Shown here: one piece after another, positions 37,862 to 49,914 of the stretch | How the letters are laid out: each line of letters begins with the position of its first letter | Numbering within the stretch: position 1 is the first letter of the stretch | Source: Piscicola geometra | Lineage: Eukaryota > Annelida > Clitellata > Hirudinida > Piscicolidae | Reading direction: 5' to 3' | Length of the DNA: 64,000 nt | NCBI GenBank assembly: GCA_943735955.1 | Contig: OX030955.1 | Location: 16,053,068 to 16,117,067, forward strand | Program-made: the position numbers and the translations under genes | The notes under the pieces: model-generated | What the model was told of the DNA's origin: nothing | The model's database searches: none | Seen by the model: only the letters and a program-made list of their open reading frames with translations

Positions 37862-40330
37862 GCTGTTGTACGCAGATGATTATGTAGCCATAGCTGAATC
37901 ACTGGACGAGGTGCTTGTTAAGGTCAAGATATGGAAGAATGGAATGGAGAAAAAGCGCTTAAAAGTTAATATGGGGAAAACGAAAGTTTTAGTATCTGGT
38001 GCGAATCTAGAACTGACCAAGAAATCGGGAAAGTACCCATGTGCAGTCTGTCTTAAAGGAACGGGCAAAATCTCGATTCTATGCAACGGTTGCTCATCCT
38101 GGGTGCACAAGAGATGCTCAGGCATTAAAGGCTCCCTCCGCTCAGACCCGCTGTCAAGGCCTAGCTTGACCGATAGACGGAAAACCAATTGTGGAAGTTC
38201 TTGTTGATGAAGAAAAACTTGAAGTCGTTCCTGAATTCTGCTACTTAGGTGAAATGCTGTCTGCAGGTGGAGGCTGTGAGGATGCTGCCATAACCCGATG
38301 CAAGTTTGCGTGGGGAAAATTTCGTCAACTTCTTTCTCTACTGACAAACAGACACCTTCCACTTCCAAACAGTAGTCGTGTGTACACTAGAGGTCGGACC
38401 GGGTACCCGATCTGACCGGGTACCCGCGGGACTCCCGCGGGAACGGGAATGAAAATTAATTTCGGGACGGGAAAAGTCGGGAACCGGGAATAGGTTTTCG
38501 GGACGGGAACGGGAACGGGAATCAACATTCAAATCGGGAACGGGAAAATTCGGGAACAGGAATCAACTTTAAAATCGGGAACGGGAAAAACGGGAATAAC
38601 AGTTACTGGGATTGAATTCTTTAAAAATTTTCAGCAAACTTCTAAGTATGGAAATCTTTATCTCATCGATACTCCGTACTTAAATAAGTATTAAATGCAA
38701 TAGAAATGTATAACGAAGCCACCATTGCGTTGTCAAAATCTCCAACACTACATTTGAAGTTTTTATGGTGAGTCCAAATATAAGGGAGATTAGAACAACT
38801 GGGTGATGATGAAAACTTTTCAGATCAAATCAAAATGGTCAGTTATCTTATTTTAATTTTTTTAATCAATACTTTGAATTTGAATGATTAATTTTCAAAT
38901 GATTGCTCAGTTGATCATTTCGACAAAAGAAAAGATGCCCATTGATCTTATTCAGTCTGTTGCATCCCCAGTATGAAAGAATAATAGGAAAAGGTTTGCG
39001 ATAGAAAAGAAATAAATACCAAGACTTTCATTAGAGAAAATTTGATTCTATTTTGTACAGCCAGACCAAGCTGCAGTGCCGTTGAGAAAAAAAACAAATG
39101 ATGGTTATTTAGACCTATTATGTTTGTTTTTATAACGTAAAAATTATAATAAAATTATTATACTATCAAATTATACGAATGATTTTATATTGGCAGTTAT
39201 GGAGAATAAGAATGTTGTCAAAAACATATGTATAACATTATTGAAGAATTAATAATAATGAACGAAGAAAAAAGTTCAGAAGAGGATGAATTGTACAAAT
39301 AATTACCTACCAACAAATTGAAGATTATAAAGATGTTTTATTTTATTTGAGTAAAATGAGAAATTTTCAAATACTACAAGAAGTAGCCAAAGTTTTGTTT
39401 AGTATATCTGCAAGTTATATTTCCTGTGAACGGAATTTTTCAATATGTGGTCGTTTAACTTCAGACTCATAATCATCTCATTTGAAAGCTGAAACTCTTA
39501 ACGGTTTAACCCGTGTGAAAAGCAACAAAGACTTGATTAAATAACTCAAAAACAATAACTAACTTCAATACTTTCATTTCAATAAATACTTTTAAATCGT
39601 GTTTTTTTTATTTCATTAAAAGAAATATTCTCTGACTTTCAAATAATAAATTTTAAGAAATGTTAGAACTAGCAAGTTTGGGACCAGTGAAAACGTAAGC
39701 GAAAATGAATAAAAAAGCAAAACAGTTTCGGGAACGGGTCGGGACCGAAAATCGAGTTGCGGGAACGGGACGGGACGGGAATCAAAATTCTGATCTCCCA
39801 TCGGGAACGGGACGGGACGGGAAAACAAATTTCGGGAACAGGACGGGACCGGGAATGAAAAATCGTCCATGTCCGACCTCTAGTGTACACCTCATGTGTG
39901 AGGAGTACAATGTTACATGCCTCTGAGACTTGGGCTGTCAGCACAGAAACAATCAACCGCCTTCAACGCAATGACCGGGCCATGATCCGTTGGATGTGGA
40001 ACATCAAATCAAAAAATCTCATCAGTTCAGATGAGCTCCAAAAAATGATGGGGATCCAGGATATTGGTGCTGTACTGCAAACAAGAAGAATGAGGTGGGT
40101 TAGGCATGTGGAACGTGATGGTGGATGGATCAACAAGGTTAGAAGAATGGAGGTTTCTGGGACGAAACGACCAGGCAGGCCAAAGAAGACGTGGGAAGAA
40201 AAACCTCAAATACCTGGAGACATGCAGCACTGATGCCCATGATAGAAAGAAGTGGAGAAAGAGATTGAGAATTTTCAGACAGGCCCCACCCTCGGGATAG
40301 GAAAAGTTGGCCTGTATAGCAAAAACCAGA
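37862..40330 (+). pseudogene. LINE ORF2 fragment, copy 2, split by a hAT
   Basis: Starts in the polymerase domain with LYADDYVAIAESLDEVL (YADD box) and continues with the zinc motif CAVCLKGTGKISILCNGCSS to 38,387. It is interrupted by the hAT at 38,388-39,882 and resumes SCVRSTMLHASETWA to about 40,330. A deletion and frameshift lie near 38,150 relative to the copy at 13,590-14,440, and another near 40,200. It ends in a short (GAT)n. Confidence 0.85.
38388..39882 (+). mobile_element. hAT family A, copy 2
   Basis: Bounded by TAGAGGTCGGACC and GTCCGACCTCTA with perfect 8-bp duplications GTGTACAC (38,380-38,387 and 39,883-39,890). The LINE copy at 13,590 shows the uninterrupted target (cgtgtgtacacctcatg). 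A dimerisation-like remnant at 39,190-39,545 has several stops. Confidence 0.92.
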
Positions 40331-40550
40331 AAATGATGATGATGATGATGGATGAATGTTACAATACAATTGCAGCAAATCAATCTGAAGCTCATTAACT
40401 AAGAGCTGATCAGCACGATTGGTCACTAAGACACAATCTCAACTTTGAAAGAAAGAGAGATCGTACTTGATATTGTATTGTGAATAAATATAGGCAGCTT
40501 CCCTTAGGGATGCATTGATATACAATACAATACAACGACGAGTATTATTA

Positions 40551-40800
40551 ACGTGGCGTAAACCCGGACGGGCTTCAAGACCACTTGGTTATGGAATATT
40601 TGATAATAATATTAATGATAGATGAATGAATGGAAAGTATAGGAAAAGTAGGGTATTGAAATTTGGCAATAAACTCATATATATATATATACATAAAATC
40701 ATATATATATATATATATACATAAAATCAATATATATATATATATATATACATAAAATCATATATATATTAATATATATATATGTATATTTACATATATA
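40551..40800. repeat. Partial SINE tail and (AT)n blocks
   Basis: acgtggcgtaaacccggacg (40,552-40,575) is the tail of the SINE family seen at 4,224. From 40,675 to 40,800 there are four atatatatacataaaatc blocks. Confidence 0.6.
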
Positions 40801-41645
40801 TATTTATTTATTTATTTTTTTGAATAGACAAGATATTGTTATTTTATTTCCAATGTTTAAATAGCTGTATGGTAATAAAACAGGCAAAAGAAAATACTTT
40901 AAATTAATAAGATTTTTTTTCGGTTCTAGGATAAAAGGTCCTCCGGATAAAAAGTCCTCGGATAAAAAGTCCTCGGATAAAAAGTCCTCTGGATAAAAAG
41001 TCCTCCGGATAAAAAGTCCTCCGGATAAAAAGTCCTCCGGATAAAAAGTCCTCCGGATAAAAAGTCCTCCGGATAAAAAGCCCTCCGGATAAAAAGTCCT
41101 CCGGATTAAAATTTCCGGATAAAAAGTCTTCAGAATAAAAATCTTCAAAAAATTTCTTTTCAAGGAAAAATACGTGATTAATACGTGATCCTTTAAACTT
41201 TAAGAATAAAATTTAATACTTTTATCTAATGTTTGCTATATTTTTTTTGTTCAATCTCGAAATAGCATTTGAATAAATTTGACTTGGCTGTTGTTGTTTC
41301 GTCACTTTAACTATAAAATTGTTTGCTGGTTCTTGATCGTGGTTATAAAAAGTCTTCAATGAAATAATCTTTAAAAAAGAATACGTGATCCTTAAAACTA
41401 AAATTTAAAACTTTAATCTAATGTTTGCTCTATTTTTTTCTTGTAATCTGGAAATAGGATTTGAATAAATTTGACTTGGTTGTTGTTGATTCCTCACTTT
41501 AATCATTAAGTTTTCTTCTGGTTCTTGATGAGTATTGAATATTAAATAAAATAAAACACATGGTTATTATTTTATTTAGAAAATATTTAAAAAACAACCA
41601 ACTTTAAAAAATAATTTAATCACCCTTCACCTCACCGACATCGCC

Positions 41646-41783
41646 ATGATAATCATTGCCACAGAATCATTGTCTTTACCAATACAGCATCTTCAGCATC
41701 ACAACATTATATATGATGGTGTTGTCATTATCTTCAAGGCACTGACCAGGGAGGACAAAAAGAGGCAGACAAAGGAAAGATAG
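41646..41783 (+). CDS. 45-codon frame carried in FB1, conserved in FB2
   Basis: ATG to TAG, containing SLSLPIQHLQHHNIIYDGVV and KALTREDKKRQTKER. The inverted counterpart in FB2 (ATG near 47,885, stop at 47,748 on the minus strand) keeps the frame. Two copies staying open over 45 codons could reflect recent duplication and not selection. No family is recognised. Confidence 0.2.
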   Translation: MIIIATESLSLPIQHLQHHNIIYDGVVIIFKALTREDKKRQTKER

Positions 41784-42937
41784 TAGAACAATATAGTGGA
41801 GTGGATAAGGTTTGAGCTCAAGGACTGTTTGAGACTATCAGAAAATCAATAGGAATGGAGGAAACTGGTTAGAGGTCTTACTGTGGTGCCCCAATAGAGT
41901 TTAAGAACATAGCCTATAGTCTGACTGACTGATTTATTCAAAATTTTAAAAATTTAAAATATTATTTTATAAATTAATAAAAAAAATACTAAATATTATT
42001 CAACTAAAAATATTATTTTTATAGTTTTATAAATTAATAATATAAATACTAAAAGCTTCAAAGTATTATTAACCATAATAAAATGAGTTAAAATAGTCTA
42101 TTCGAGATGTAGCAAAAACAGAAACTGAAGCACCCAATGTTGTTCAAGACTCCAGCTTATAGACTGACTGAATGACTGATTTAACCAAAGTAATAATAAA
42201 AATTTACTATTTTAATAAATTAATTAAATAACTATTTCAATTAATTTCATATTTAGAAGAGTCGTTCAGAAGACAGTATGTCCTTCAACTGCAGAGCTCA
42301 TCTGCCTGGTGAATTAGGTAGCCAGTGGGTGCTTGCAAGATTTGCACTGGTGCTCAATCTGAGGTCCTAGCACTTCTTCCTCTAGATTATTATGTCTTCT
42401 ATTTGATATTTCCTAAGTTGGCTACAAAATATTTAAAATAATTAATTAGTCTTTTCTTAGTATTTGATAATTATAATTTTTTATAAACATTATTTTATAT
42501 TCATTAAAATTAATAAAATGACATAAAAGTTAATTAAATTATATAAAAAGTAAATTAAATAATATAAAAACTTAATAAAATAATGTTAAAAAAATAATAA
42601 AATAATATAACAAGTTAATAAAATAATATAAAAAGTTAATAAAATTATGTAAAATGCACTTCTTCCTCCAGTGGGTGCTTGCAAGCTTTGCACTGGAGCT
42701 CAATCTAACACCCTAGCACTTCTTCCTCCAGATTATTTATGTTTTCTATGTGATATTTCCTACACTTGCTATAAAATATTTAAAATAATTAATTAGTTTT
42801 ATATGAAAAGCACTTCTTTCTCCAGTGGGAGCTTGCAAGCTTTGCCTTAGTGCTCAATCTGAAGCCCTAGCACTTTTTCCTCCAGATTATTCATGTCTTC
42901 TATTTGATATTTCTTAATTAATTAGTCTCTTAATTGT

Positions 42938-44751
42938 GGGAAACGGACAAAAAGCCTCTCGGAGAAAAAGCCTTCGGATAAAATACCTTCTACAAAAAGC
43001 CTCCCGGAGAAAAAACCTCCTGGAGAAAAAGCCTCTCGGAGAAAATGTCTCCTTTTTAATATTTTAGTATAAATAAAACGAACTTTTAATATAAAAAACG
43101 GATTTTTATAGATTCGTTTCACAATTTTAAATAAATAAAACGGACTTTTTATATAAAAAAAGGATTTTTATAGATTCGTTTCACAATTTTGAATAAATAA
43201 AACGGACTATATTTTTTTTTAAATACATACCTAAAACGATTTATCAAATACAATACAAATTATTGGTAAACGGATAAAAAGTCTTCAGGATGAAAAGTCT
43301 TCAAGATAAAAAGTCTTCAGGATAAAAAGTCTTCAGGATAAAAAGTCTTCAGGATAAAAAGTCTTCAGGATAAAAAGTCTTCAGGATAAAAAGTCTTCAG
43401 GATAAAAAATCTTCAGGATGAAAAGTCTTCAGGATAAAAAGTCTTCAGGATAAAAAGTCTTCAGGATAAAAATCTTCAGGATAAAAAGTCTTCAGGATAA
43501 AAAGTCTTCAGGATAAAAAGTCTTCAGGATAAAAAGTCTTCAGGATAAAAAGTTTTCAGGATAAAAAGTCTTCAGGATAAAAAGTCTTCAGGATAAAAAG
43601 TCTTCAGGATAAAAAGTCTTCAGAATAAAAAGTCTTCAGGATAAAAAGTCTTCAGGATAAAAAGTCTTCAGGATAAAAAGTCTTCAGGATAAAAAGCCTT
43701 CAAAAAAAATGTCTTCAGGATAAAAATTCTTTAGAATAAAAAGTCTTCAGGATAAAAAGTCTTCAGGATAAAAAATCTTCAAAAATTAATTTTGAAGGAA
43801 AAATAATCACGATCGAGAACCAGCAGAAAACTTAATGATTAAAGTGAGGAATCAACAACCCAGTCTAATTTATTCAAATACTATTTCTAGACTGAAAAAA
43901 AAAGTGAGCAAACGTTTGATGAAAGTATGAAATTCCAATCTTTTAGTTTTAAGGATCACGTATTCTTTCTTAAACATTATTTCCTTATGGTTAAAGTGAC
44001 GAAACAACAACAGCCAAGTCAAATTTATTCAAATGCTATTTCGAGATTGAACGAAAAAATTAGATAAAAGTATCACATTTTATTTTTTAAGTTTTAAGGA
44101 TAACGTATTAATCACGTATTTTTTCTTAAAATTTAATTTATAAACAAAAATTCTTAAAACTTTTTATCCTGAAGACTTTTTATTTTGAAAACTTTTTATC
44201 TTGAAGACTTTTTATCCTAAAGACTTTTTATCCTGAAGAGTTTTTATCCTGAAGACTTTTTATCCTGAAGACTTTTTATCCTGAAGACTTTTTATCCTGA
44301 AGACTTTTTATCCTGAAGACTTTTTATCCTGAAGACTTTTTATCCTGAAGACTTTTTATCCGTTTACCAATAATTTTTATTGTATTCGATAAATTAAAGT
44401 TCGTTTTAATTATGTATTTTTTAAAAATATAGTCCGTTTTATTTATTTAAAAGTGTGAAACAAATCTATTAAAAAAATAAAGTCCGTTATAGTTATAATT
44501 ATAGTTCGTTTTAATTATGTAATTTTAAAAAAATATAGTTTGTTTTATTTATTTAAAATTGTGATACGAATTTGTTTTTAAAAAATCCGTTTTTTATATA
44601 AAAAGTCCGTTTTATTTATACTAAAATATTAACAAGGAGGCTTTTTCTCCAAGAGACTTTTTCTCCAGGATGTATTTTTTCCGGGAGGCTTTTTGTAGAA
44701 GGTATTTTATCCGAAGGCTTTTTCTCCGAGAGGCTTTTTATCCTACATCCC
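42938..44751. mobile_element. Second foldback-like element nested in FB1 (GGAGAAAAAGCCTCTC termini)
   Basis: Flanked by the perfect 8-bp duplication TTAATTGT (42,930-42,937 and 44,752-44,759). The arms start GGGAAACGGACAAAAAGCC / GGCTTTTTATCCTACATCCC. They consist of 16-17 bp units (ggagaaaaagcctctc), then about 200 bp of matched AT-rich sequence with aacggacttttta motifs, then a long stack of ggataaaaagtcttca units inverted across the centre (43,265-43,780 and 44,160-44,369). The centre (43,790-44,150) contains partial copies of the FB1 inner arm sequence (aatcacgtattttttctt). Confidence 0.8.
43265..43780. repeat. 17-bp tandem array (GGATAAAAAGTCTTCA), left inner arm
   Basis: About 29 near-identical copies of ggataaaaagtcttca after GGTAAAC. 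The right inner arm, 44,160-44,369, has about 12 copies in the opposite orientation, so the two arms differ in copy number. Confidence 0.95.
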
Positions 44752-45469
44752 TTAATTGTATATGTTAATTAACATTGTTTCTACAAATTTTTTTTACATT
44801 CATTAAAATTAATAAAATTATATAAAAGCACTTCTACTTTCCTTGGAGCTCTAACCACATTTCACATACAACTCCGAAAGTTTAATGTCTTCTATTTGAT
44901 ATTTATTAATTAATTAGTCTCTCCTCAGTATTTGTTAATTAAAAATATTTTTAACAATTATTTACATTCATTAAAATTAATAAAATTATATAAAAAGCAC
45001 TTCTATTCCCGATTATTCTTTTCCTCAAGGGAGCTCTAACCACATTTCTCATAAAACTCTGAAAGTTTCATGTCTTCTATTTGATATTTCTAACATAAGC
45101 TGAAAATAAGAAACAAACACAACCAAATTTATTCAAATGCTATTTCGAGATTGAACGAAAAAAATATAGCAAACATTAGATAAAAGTATTAAATTTTATT
45201 CTTAAAGTTTCAAGGATCACGTATTAATCACGTATTTTTTCTTGAAAAGTAATTTTTTAAAGATTTTTATCTTGAAGACTTTTAATCCGGAGGACTTTTT
45301 ATCTGGAGGACTTTTTATCCGGAGGGCTTTTTATCCGGAGGACTTTTTATCCGGAGGACTTTTTATCCGGAGGACTTTTTATCCGGAGGACTTTTTATCC
45401 GGAGGACTTTTTATCCGAGGACTTTTTATCCGAGGACTTTTTATCCGGAGGACCTTTTATCCGTTTACC

Positions 45470-46116
45470 TTTTTTTCATATTAGTTTAGTTTAGAGAGTT
45501 AAGAACCACGCAGATCTTTTGACTTCTGTAATATTACTAGTAAAACATTTTGCTGATGACTTTATTGCTCTGACCAAAAATATAAAGCTAAAACTTTTTA
45601 TTAAACAATTTAGCATAATATTTCTGAATTTTTATAATATTTTTTAGTTAAATAAAGTGGTTTCATCTATTTTTTAGGATTACGATAGACTCGGTAATTG
45701 TTTATGTATATTAATAGGAATATCAATTTGAATAATTTTAATGTGAACAGATTTGACATTATGAATAAAATTATTATTAATTACTTTGAAAAGTATTCAT
45801 AAAAGAAGTAAAGAAGCCTTCTTTATTGTTCATTTTACGATATATCTCGCTTCAGATAGTTTGCCGAAATATATACCAGATTTGACATTACTGAGTAAAA
45901 TTATTATTAATTACTCAAAAAATTATTCGTAAAAGAAGTAAAGAAGCCTAATTTATTGTTCATTTTACGATATATCTCGCCTCAGTTAGTTTGCCGAAAC
46001 ATATATCGTGAACTATCATATAACTTTAACAAAATATGTAAAAAAAAGAAGTAAAAGAAGTCTCAGTTATTGTTCATTTTACGATATATCTCGCCTCGGA
46101 TAGTTTGCCGAAATCT
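45470..46116. repeat. Duplicated target DNA and about 115-bp tandem repeats
   Basis: 45,470-45,610 matches 48,850-48,985 directly. From about 45,760 to 46,115 there are three copies of a roughly 115-bp unit containing cattttacgatatatctcgc and agtttgccgaaat. Confidence 0.8.
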
Positions 46117-46124
46117 AAAATAAT

Positions 46125-48573
46125 GGTAAACGGATAAAAGGTTCTCCGGATAAAAAGTCCTCGGATAAAAAGTCTTCGGATAAAAAGTCCTCCGGATAAA
46201 AAGTCCTCCGGATAAAAATTCCTCCGGATAAAAATTCCTCCGGATAAAAAGTCCTCCGGATAAAAATCTTCAAAAAATTACTTTTCAAGAAAAAATACGT
46301 GATTAATACGTGATCCTTGAAACTTTAAGAATAAAATTTAATACTTTTATCTAATGTTTGCTATATTTTTTTCGTTCAATCTCGAAATAGCATTTGAATA
46401 AATTTGAATTGGTTGTGTTTGTTTCTTATTTTTAGCTTATGTTAGAAATATCAAATAGAAGACATGAAACTTTCAGAGTTTTATGAGAAATGTGGTTAGA
46501 GCTCCCAGGAGGAAAAGAATAATCGGAAAGTAGAAGTGCTTTTATATAATTTTATTAATTTTAATGAATGTAAAAAAAATTTTTAGAAACACTTTTAATT
46601 AACATATACAATTAAGAGACTAATTAATTAAGAAATATCAAATAGAAGACATGAATAATCGGGAGGAAAAAGTGCTAGGGCTTCAGATTGAGCACTAGTG
46701 CAAAGCTTGCAAGCTCCCACTGGAGGAAGAAGTGCTTTTTATATAAGACTAATTAATTATTTTAAATATTTGTAGCAAGTGTAGGAAATATCACATAGAA
46801 AACATAAATAATCTGGAGGAAGAAGTGATAGGGTGTTAGATTGAGCTCCAGTGCAAAGCTTGCAAGCACCCACTGGAGGAATAAGTGCATTTTACATAAT
46901 TTTATTAACTTTTTATATTATTTTATTAACTTGTTATATTATTTTATTATTTTTTACATTATTTTATTAAGTTTTTATATAATTTACTTAACTTTTCATA
47001 TAATTTAATTAACTTTTATGTCATTTTATTAATTTTAATGAATGTAAAATAATGTTTATAAAAAATTATAATGATCAAATATTAAGAAAAGACTAATTAA
47101 TTATTTTAAATATTTTGTAGCCAACTTAGGAAATATCAAATAGAAGACATAATAATCTAGAAGAAGTGCTAGGACCTCAGATTGAGCCCCAGTGCAAATC
47201 TTGCAAGCACCCACTGGCTACCTAATTCACCAGGCAGATGAGCTCTGCAGTTGAAGGACATACTGTCTTCTGAACGACTTTTCTAAATATGAAATTAATT
47301 GAAATAGTTATTTAATTAATTTATTAAAATAGTAAATTTTTATTATTATTTTGGTTAAATCAGTCATTCAGTCAGTCAGTCAGTCTATAGGACTATAAGC
47401 TGGAGTCTTAAACAACATTGGGTGCTTCAGTTTCTGTTTTTGCTACATCTAGAATAGACTATTTTAACTCATTTATTATGGTTAATAATATTTTGAAGCC
47501 TTTAGTATTTATATTATTAATTCATAAAACTATAAAAATAATATTTTTAGTTGAATATTATAAAAATTATATATTACATTTATAAAATTTTGAATAAATC
47601 AGTCAGTCAGACTATAGGCTATGTTCTTAAACACTATTGGGGCACCACAGTAAGACCTCCAACCAGTTTCCTCCATTCCTTTTGATTTTCTGATAGTCTC
47701 AAACAGCCCTTGAGCTCAAACTTTATCCACTCCACTATATTGTTCTACTATCTTTCCTTTGTCTGCCTCTTTTTGTCCTCCCTGGTCAGTGCCTTGAAGA
47801 TAATGACAACACCATCATATATAATGTTGTGATGCTGAAGATGCTGTATTGGTAAAGACAATGATTCTGTGGCAATGATTATCATGGTGATGTGGGTGAG
47901 GTGAAGGGTGATTAAATTATTTTTTAAAGTTGGTTGTTTTTTTAAATATTTTCTAAATAAAATAATAACCATGTGTTTTATTTTATTTAATATTCAATAC
48001 TCATCAAGAACCAGGAGAAAACTTAATGATTAAAGTGAGGAATCAACAACAACCAAGTCAAATGTAATCAAATCCTATTTCCAGATTAAAAGAAAAAAAA
48101 TAGAGCAAACATTAGATTAAAGTTGTAAATTTTAATCTTTTAGTTTTAAGGATCACGTATTCTTTTTTAAAGATTATTTCATTGAAGACTTTTTATAATC
48201 ACGATCAAGAACCAGCAAACAATTTTATAGTTAAAGTGACGAAACAACAACAGCCAAGTCAAATTTATTCAAATGCTATTTCGAGATTGAACGAAAAAAA
48301 TATAGCAAACATTAGATAAAAGTATAAAATTTTATTCTTAAAGTTTCAAGGATCACGTATTAATCACGTATTTTTCCTTGAAAAGTAATTTTTTGAAGAT
48401 TTTTATCCTGAAGACTTTTTATCCAAAAGAATTTTAACCCGAAGGACTTTTTATCAGGAGGACTTTTTATCCGGAGAACTTTTTATCCGGAGGACTTTTT
48501 ATCCGGAGGACTTTTTATCCGAGGACTTTTTATCCGAGGACTTTTTATCCGGAGGACTTTTTATCCTAGAACC
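46125..48573. mobile_element. Foldback-like element FB2, inverted relative to FB1
   Basis: Ends GGTAAACGGATAAAAGG and TTTTTATCCTAGAACC, the same two termini as FB1 in reverse order. Flanked by the perfect 8-bp duplication AAAATAAT (46,117-46,124 and 48,574-48,581). The arms have 7-9 copies of the ggataaaaagtcctcc unit. The interior is the reverse complement of FB1's interior (46,620-48,000 against 41,540-42,920), including the three exon-like copies and the 45-codon frame, but without the nested element. FB1 and FB2 together therefore form a large imperfect palindrome. Confidence 0.85.
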
Positions 48574-48581
48574 AAAATAAT

Positions 48582-49150
48582 ATGGCCGCTTTTTGTTCTT
48601 GTTAGAAACCAACAATCAGCTGATTCAAGAAATAAATAAACATTGCCATCAGCTGTTTTTTTATTGCTCTGTCTATGCTTCCGAGTACGCTTTCCATAGT
48701 ATCCCTTACTTTGGAAAGCGTACTCATAATTTATGTAAATGAGATTAGCGATTAACCTAGACAAATTTCCAATGTTTAAATAGCTGTATGGTAATAAAAC
48801 GGTGTTGCTAACAGGCAAAAGAAAATACTTTAAATTAATAAGATTTTTTTTCATATTAGTTTAGTTTAGAGAGTTAAGAACCACGCAGATCTTTTGACTT
48901 CTATAATATTACTAGTAAAACATTTTGCTGATGACTTTATTGCTCTGACCAAAAATATAAAGCTAAAACTTTTTATTAAACATTAAGTTTGCCGAAATTG
49001 TTAGAAACCAGCAATCAGCTGATTCAAGAGATAAATAAACATTGCCATCAGCTGTTTTTATATTGCTATGTCTATGCTTCCGAGTACGCTTTCCAAAGTA
49101 TCCCATTGAATATAATGTTAAGCGCACGTTTTAAAAGAAAATATTTTGGC
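48582..49150. repeat. Direct duplication containing the empty FB1 site
   Basis: 48,590-48,720 (gttagaaaccaacaatcagc...gtacgctttccatagtatcc) recurs at 48,995-49,105. 48,770-48,985 matches 40,848-40,920 joined to 45,470-45,610 with no element in between. Confidence 0.85.
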
Positions 49151-49614
49151 AAGTAAGTGTTTTTTTATGTTTGTTTGTTGTCAATAGTGCACTAACTAAA
49201 TAGAATATGCAATTTCGGTTTTGATTTGATTTTGAAAATTTCACCGCTTTAGCAAATCACTGAACGGAGCAGCAAATTCATCGTAGTCAAATCCTATTTG
49301 ACACTTTTGTCTAGTAAACACAACTTTCGGGGATTTGCTGCTCTGATCAGAGATTTTCAAGAGCGACGAAATTTGTGAAATGAGATCAAAGGATGCGTCA
49401 ACCATTATCGCGAGAAAACCCAAATTAGATCAACGGTTTAGTAACTAATAATTAAGCCTTAATTATTAAGGGCTTACAAAACAATTTCACCAGACCAAAA
49501 CTGTCGCTCTTTATTCCAACTATCAAATATGAGAAAAATAACAATAAAGAAAGAATTATTACCATAATAAAAACTAATATTCATATTACATGCTTCTTTA
49601 ACCCTTCCCTACAG

Positions 49615-49914
49615 ACCAGAACTCTCCAGGCGACAAAGAAGCAGTGGTTAGATGTAGTGGATGCTCACTTGCTGGCCTTGAAAATGGGTGCGTTCGGGTG
49701 GCTCCAAAGAAGGGCCGAGTTGGATGGGAATTGTGCTTTTCAGAGTTTATTTTGGGATTTTAAACTTTTAAAGAATCGTTGAATCGTCTTGAAATCTCAA
49801 ACCGACTGACCGACAGGTGAGTTCGTGGAGCACATCGCAAACACCACACTGACCTCCTTCACAGCTCTCTTCAGTCACCAGCTGAAGGCTTCTGAGAAGA
49901 CAGCGAGGAGTTAG
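49615..49914 (+). CDS. Last two exons of an unidentified gene
   Basis: Exon 49,615-49,687 follows a strong acceptor (acccttccctacag) and ends ATGG|GTGCGT. Exon 49,817-49,914 follows ctgaccgacag and ends in TAG. Phases agree (1 then 2) across a 129-bp intron. The joined frame reads ATKKQWLDVVDAHLLALKMG, EFVEHIANTTLTSFTALFSH and a short basic tail. The amphipathic helical pattern and low repeat content look like genuine coding sequence. I do not recognise the family. Upstream exons were not found between 48,600 and 49,600; they may be beyond the foldback cluster. Confidence 0.5.

Larger units (their letters stand above)
40922..45469. mobile_element. Foldback-like element FB1 (GGATAAAAAGTCCTCC termini)
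   Basis: The left end GGTTCTAGGATAAAAGGTCC and right end GGACCTTTTATCCGTTTACC open arms made of 10-12 direct copies of the 16-bp unit ggataaaaagtcctcc, inverted between ends. Each arm continues into about 130 bp of matching unique sequence (tacgtgattaatacgtgatcc). It is flanked by the 8-bp duplication TTTTTTTC (40,914-40,921 and 45,470-45,477). An unoccupied paralogous site at 48,770-48,985 proves both edges. The interior carries non-transposon-looking sequence: a 45-codon open frame (41,646-41,783) and three decayed copies of the exon at 37,446-37,557. A second element sits within it (42,938-44,751). No transposase was found. Confidence 0.85.

Noticed and set aside
43265..44369. CRISPR array
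   Set aside because: Units are direct 16-17 bp repeats without unique spacers, in an animal genome, and are inverted across a centre, so they are transposon arms.
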